A DNA stretch of 24,219 nt, taken from JAKLKS01 sp964370855. GTDB lineage: Bacteria; Planctomycetota; JAJSAM01; JAKLKS01. The DNA lies in contig CAYJMF010000073.1 of the NCBI GenBank assembly GCA_964370855.1, positions 1 to 24,219 on the forward strand. The letters are read 5' to 3'. The translations under genes and the position numbers were made by a program. Positions 21,628 to 24,219 of the stretch are shown in pieces; within the stretch, counting starts at the first letter, position 1, and each line of letters opens with the position of its first letter. The notes below the pieces were generated by a model. It ran no database searches and was not told the origin of the DNA. It saw nothing but the letters and a program-made list of their open reading frames with translations.

Positions 21628-24159
21628 GTGGCCCCCGCGCGGGGTCGCGGCGGTGCGGGGAGGGGGGGCGCGAGGGGGGCCGCGGCCCGGCTCCGGGTGC
21701 CGGAGGCGAAGCTCCGGTGGACCTGCCCCCTCCGGGCCATCCCCGCGGATCCCCCCTCGGGTCCCGTGAACACCGTGGGCCAGGACGGCGCCCTCGAGGC
21801 CATGCGGCTCGGCCTCGACGTGCGCGCCCCGGGCTACAACATCTTCGTCTCGGGCATCTCGGGCACGGGCCGGACGACCACCGTCCTCCACATGGTGAAG
21901 GAGCTCGCCCCCACCTGCCCCGTCCCCCGGGACAGGGCCTACGTCCACAACTTCGCCGCGCCGGACCGCCCCCGCCTCCTGACGCTGGCCGCGGGGCGGG
22001 CCTCGGCCCTCCGCAAGGACGCCGAAGAGCTGGTGGCGCACATGAAGCGCATCCTCCCCGCCGTCCTCGAGGATCGCGAGTTCCACCGGCGCCGGGACGA
22101 CATCGTGAAGCGCTACGGCGCCGAGGAGCAGAAGCTGCTGTCGGGGCTGAGGGAGCAGCTCGCCGGGGAGGGCTTCGCCCTCGTCGAGATCGCCGGCGAG
22201 GGAGTGAAGCGGCTCGAGATCTTCCCCCTGGTGGAGGGGGAGGCGGTGCCGCCGGACCGCTGGCGGACCATGGCCGAGGGGGGGAAGATCCCGAAGGAGG
22301 ACCTGGAGGCGAGGGAGGCGCGCCTCCTCGAGTTCCGACGGGAGCTCTCCCAGGTGCTCCGCCGCGACCGGGAGATGGGCCGGGAGATGAACCGCGAGGT
22401 GGGGGCCGCCCTCGAGGAGGCCGTGAAGGCCGTCCTCACGGGCGCCTTCGAGGACCTCCGCTCCCGCTGGCCCGAGCCCGCGGTGCGCACCTTCCTCGAC
22501 GGCATCGAGGCCGACGTCCTCGACAACATCCTCCCCCTCGCCCGGGAATCCGGCGCCGGGGGCGAGGAGGAGCCCGGCGAGGGCCGCTTCCACCTCTACA
22601 CCGTCCACGTCCTCGTGGATCGCCGGGGGATGAAGGGCTGCCCCATGGTCCACGAGACGACGCCCACGGTCCCCGGCCTCTTCGGGAACATCGAGCGGCG
22701 CCCGCTGGCGCCGGGGGTCTTCGTCTCCGACCACACGACCATCCGCGGGGGCTCCCTGCTGGAGGCCGACGGGGGCTTCCTCATCCTGGCCGCCGAGGAC
22801 GTGCTGGCGGAGCCCTCCGTGGCGCAGCACCTCCACCGTGTCCTCAAGCACCGGCGCCTCGAGATCCGCGCCCTCGAGACGCCACAGGGCCCCCAGGGCG
22901 CCGGCATCGCCCCGGAGGCCATCGACCTCGACGTGAAGGTGATCGTGGTGGGGGACTGGCGGGTCTACGAGATGCTCTACCGCGCGAGCCCCGAGTTCCA
23001 GGAGACCTTCCGCGTCAAGGCCGACTTCGAGCCCGACATGGACGTTTCGCTGCGCAACCTCCGCCACTTCTGCCGCGTCGCCGGCCGCATCGCCCTCAAG
23101 GCGAAGGCGCTCCCCGTCGACCGCACCGGCTACGCGGCGCTCTGCGAGGAGGGGGTCCGCTCCTCGGGCCGCCAGGGGAAGATCACGACGCGGTTCAGCG
23201 ACGTCGGCGATGTCGTCCGGGAGGCCGACTACTGGGCCCGGCAGGTGAAGGGGACCGCGGCCATCACCGGGGACCACGTGCGGCGCGCCGTGGACCGGAT
23301 GGCGGAGCGCAACCGGCTGTCGGAGCGGCGCATCGGGGACCTCATCGATCGGGAGATCCTCCTCATCGACACGGAGGGCGGCCGGGTCGGGCGCGTGAAC
23401 GGGCTCTCCGTCTACGACCTCGGATACCACGCATTCGGCAAGCCCACGGTCATCACCGCCTCCTCGGGTGTCGGGCAGGCGGGGATCATCAACGTGGAGC
23501 GCGAGGCGCGGATGTCGGGGGGGATCTACGACAAGGGGGTCCTCATCATCGCGGGGTACCTCCGCCGCACCTTCGCGCAGCACCGGCCCCTCTCGCTGAC
23601 GGCCTCGGTCTGCTTCGAGCAGTCCTACTCCGGCGTGGACGGGGACAGCGCCAGCGTGGCGGAGGTGGCGGCCCTCATCTCGGAGCTCTCCGGGATCCCC
23701 GTGGACCAGGGCATCGCGGTGACGGGCTCCCTCAACCAGCACGGGGGGGTCCAGCCCATCGGCGGGGTGAACGAGAAGATCGCCGGCTTCTTCGACGTCT
23801 GCCGGCGGCGGGGGCTGACGGGGAGCCAGGGGGTCGTGATCCCCAAGGCCAACGTCGGGGACCTCATGCTCGAGCCCGCCGTGGTGGAGGCCTGCCGGGA
23901 GGGGAAGTTCGCCGTCTGGGCCGTCTCCCGCGTCGAGGAGGCGCTGGAGATCCTCCTCGGCGCGAAGCCCGGGAAGCGCGGGGCCGACGGCTCCTGGCCC
24001 GCGGGCTCGGTGCTGGGGAAGGTGGACGCGCGGCTCAAGGAGTACGCCGCCCGCCTCGCGGGCCGCGAGGACTGGCGCCCCATCCCGGGCGCCGCCGCGG
24101 GGGGGAGCGGGGTGCCGCAGGGGCCCCCCATCGGGAGGGCGGAGGACGGGCCGGGGTGA
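21628..24159 (+). CDS. Lon-type ATP-dependent protease of the AAA_32 class
   Basis: The product has 843 residues from GTG 21628. A nucleotide-binding motif GISGTGRTTTV (76-85) has Arg82 where Lys is usual. A long coiled insertion follows (about 100-330), then the strand FLILAAEDVLA and the AAA lid. The C-terminal Lon proteolytic domain has the catalytic dyad Ser674 (GVDGDSASVAE) and Lys717 (GGVNEKI), 43 residues apart as in E. coli Lon. It presumably degrades cytoplasmic proteins. A GTG at 21697 starting at VPEAKLRWTC is an alternative start and would match the family beginning better. The inverted 35-bp hairpin begins 1 bp after the stop codon and may terminate transcription. Confidence 0.9.
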   Translation: MAPARGRGGAGRGGARGAAARLRVPEAKLRWTCPLRAIPADPPSGPVNTVGQDGALEAMRLGLDVRAPGYNIFVSGISGTGRTTTVLHMVKELAPTCPVPRDRAYVHNFAAPDRPRLLTLAAGRASALRKDAEELVAHMKRILPAVLEDREFHRRRDDIVKRYGAEEQKLLSGLREQLAGEGFALVEIAGEGVKRLEIFPLVEGEAVPPDRWRTMAEGGKIPKEDLEAREARLLEFRRELSQVLRRDREMGREMNREVGAALEEAVKAVLTGAFEDLRSRWPEPAVRTFLDGIEADVLDNILPLARESGAGGEEEPGEGRFHLYTVHVLVDRRGMKGCPMVHETTPTVPGLFGNIERRPLAPGVFVSDHTTIRGGSLLEADGGFLILAAEDVLAEPSVAQHLHRVLKHRRLEIRALETPQGPQGAGIAPEAIDLDVKVIVVGDWRVYEMLYRASPEFQETFRVKADFEPDMDVSLRNLRHFCRVAGRIALKAKALPVDRTGYAALCEEGVRSSGRQGKITTRFSDVGDVVREADYWARQVKGTAAITGDHVRRAVDRMAERNRLSERRIGDLIDREILLIDTEGGRVGRVNGLSVYDLGYHAFGKPTVITASSGVGQAGIINVEREARMSGGIYDKGVLIIAGYLRRTFAQHRPLSLTASVCFEQSYSGVDGDSASVAEVAALISELSGIPVDQGIAVTGSLNQHGGVQPIGGVNEKIAGFFDVCRRRGLTGSQGVVIPKANVGDLMLEPAVVEACREGKFAVWAVSRVEEALEILLGAKPGKRGADGSWPAGSVLGKVDARLKEYAARLAGREDWRPIPGAAAGGSGVPQGPPIGRAEDGPG

Positions 24160-24160
24160 G

Positions 24161-24195
24161 GGGACCGCCATACTGAACCCGACCCAGATTGGCGG
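24161..24195 (-). repeat. 35-bp REP-like hairpin, right copy
   Basis: This is the perfect reverse complement of 23-57. It begins just after the protease stop codon, so here the hairpin (CCGCCA paired with TGGCGG) could act as a terminator or 3'-end stabiliser. The outer flank is G-rich (C-rich on the other strand), like the outer flank of the left copy. Confidence 0.75.
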
Positions 24196-24219
24196 CGGGG
24201 GCGGGGGCGAGACCCTTCC

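Noticed and set aside
21055..24171. Minus-strand open frame of over 1000 residues opposite the Lon protease
   Set aside because: It is a mirror of GC-rich coding DNA with no domain signal. The plus-strand Lon frame has clear catalytic motifs.

Overview
The window is 24.2 kb of very GC-rich bacterial DNA, about 70% or more by eye, with 23 protein genes I can support and no rRNA, tRNA or CRISPR. Gene content points to an uncultivated Gram-negative environmental lineage. The clues are two CRTAC1-like FG-GAP/ASPIC-UnbV proteins, large carboxypeptidase-regulatory-like surface proteins, multiheme c-type cytochromes, an ECF sigma/anti-sigma pair, an AAA_32 Lon-type protease and many small zinc-ribbon proteins. 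A planctomycete or similar high-GC phylum is my best guess, but no phylogenetic marker here settles it.

Layout: (1) 150-4600 holds an exported nine-heme cytochrome, a ribbon-helix-helix/zinc-finger protein, an extended SDR (sugar epimerase/reductase type) and queF. (2) 4570-9500 holds two large divergent membrane-anchored beta-sandwich proteins with a hairpin between their starts, then two small genes, one a 51-aa zinc ribbon. (3) 9680-12610 is a more accessory stretch: a lower-GC Tsi6-like immunity gene with no toxin nearby, an AAA_14/DUF4143 ATPase behind an AT-rich palindrome, a 71-aa hypothetical and an alpha/beta hydrolase. (4) 12780-18550 starts with an ECF sigma factor coupled by a GTGA overlap to an unusual anti-sigma protein. 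That protein is fused through one membrane helix to a seven-repeat FG-GAP/ASPIC-UnbV ectodomain. A YkgJ cysteine-cluster protein, a zinc-ribbon protein, a two-helix membrane protein and a second, stand-alone FG-GAP/ASPIC lipoprotein follow. (5) 18450-24160 holds a NUDIX hydrolase, a TerC-family membrane protein, a protein made of two tandem copies of an unknown domain, a monoheme cytochrome c and the Lon-type protease.

The intergenic DNA is unusually rich in long perfect palindromes. There are a 169-bp element between convergent genes (2504-2672) and two elements with identical architecture between divergent genes (3019-3147 and 18951-19055). Those two share GGGGACGT near the tips and have loops of exactly 33 nt. 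The first carries two perfect DnaA-box consensus sites. A 35-bp REP-like hairpin also occurs in inverted copies at both ends of the window (23-57 and 24161-24195), which probably explains why the assembly stops there. No transposase is present, so these look like non-autonomous elements mobilised from elsewhere.

The best candidate for a new system is the sigma / anti-sigma-FG-GAP-ASPIC module together with its free lipoprotein paralogue: a transmembrane signalling device whose sensor is an entire CRTAC1-like propeller. All functions are inferred by reading the sequence; no search was run.
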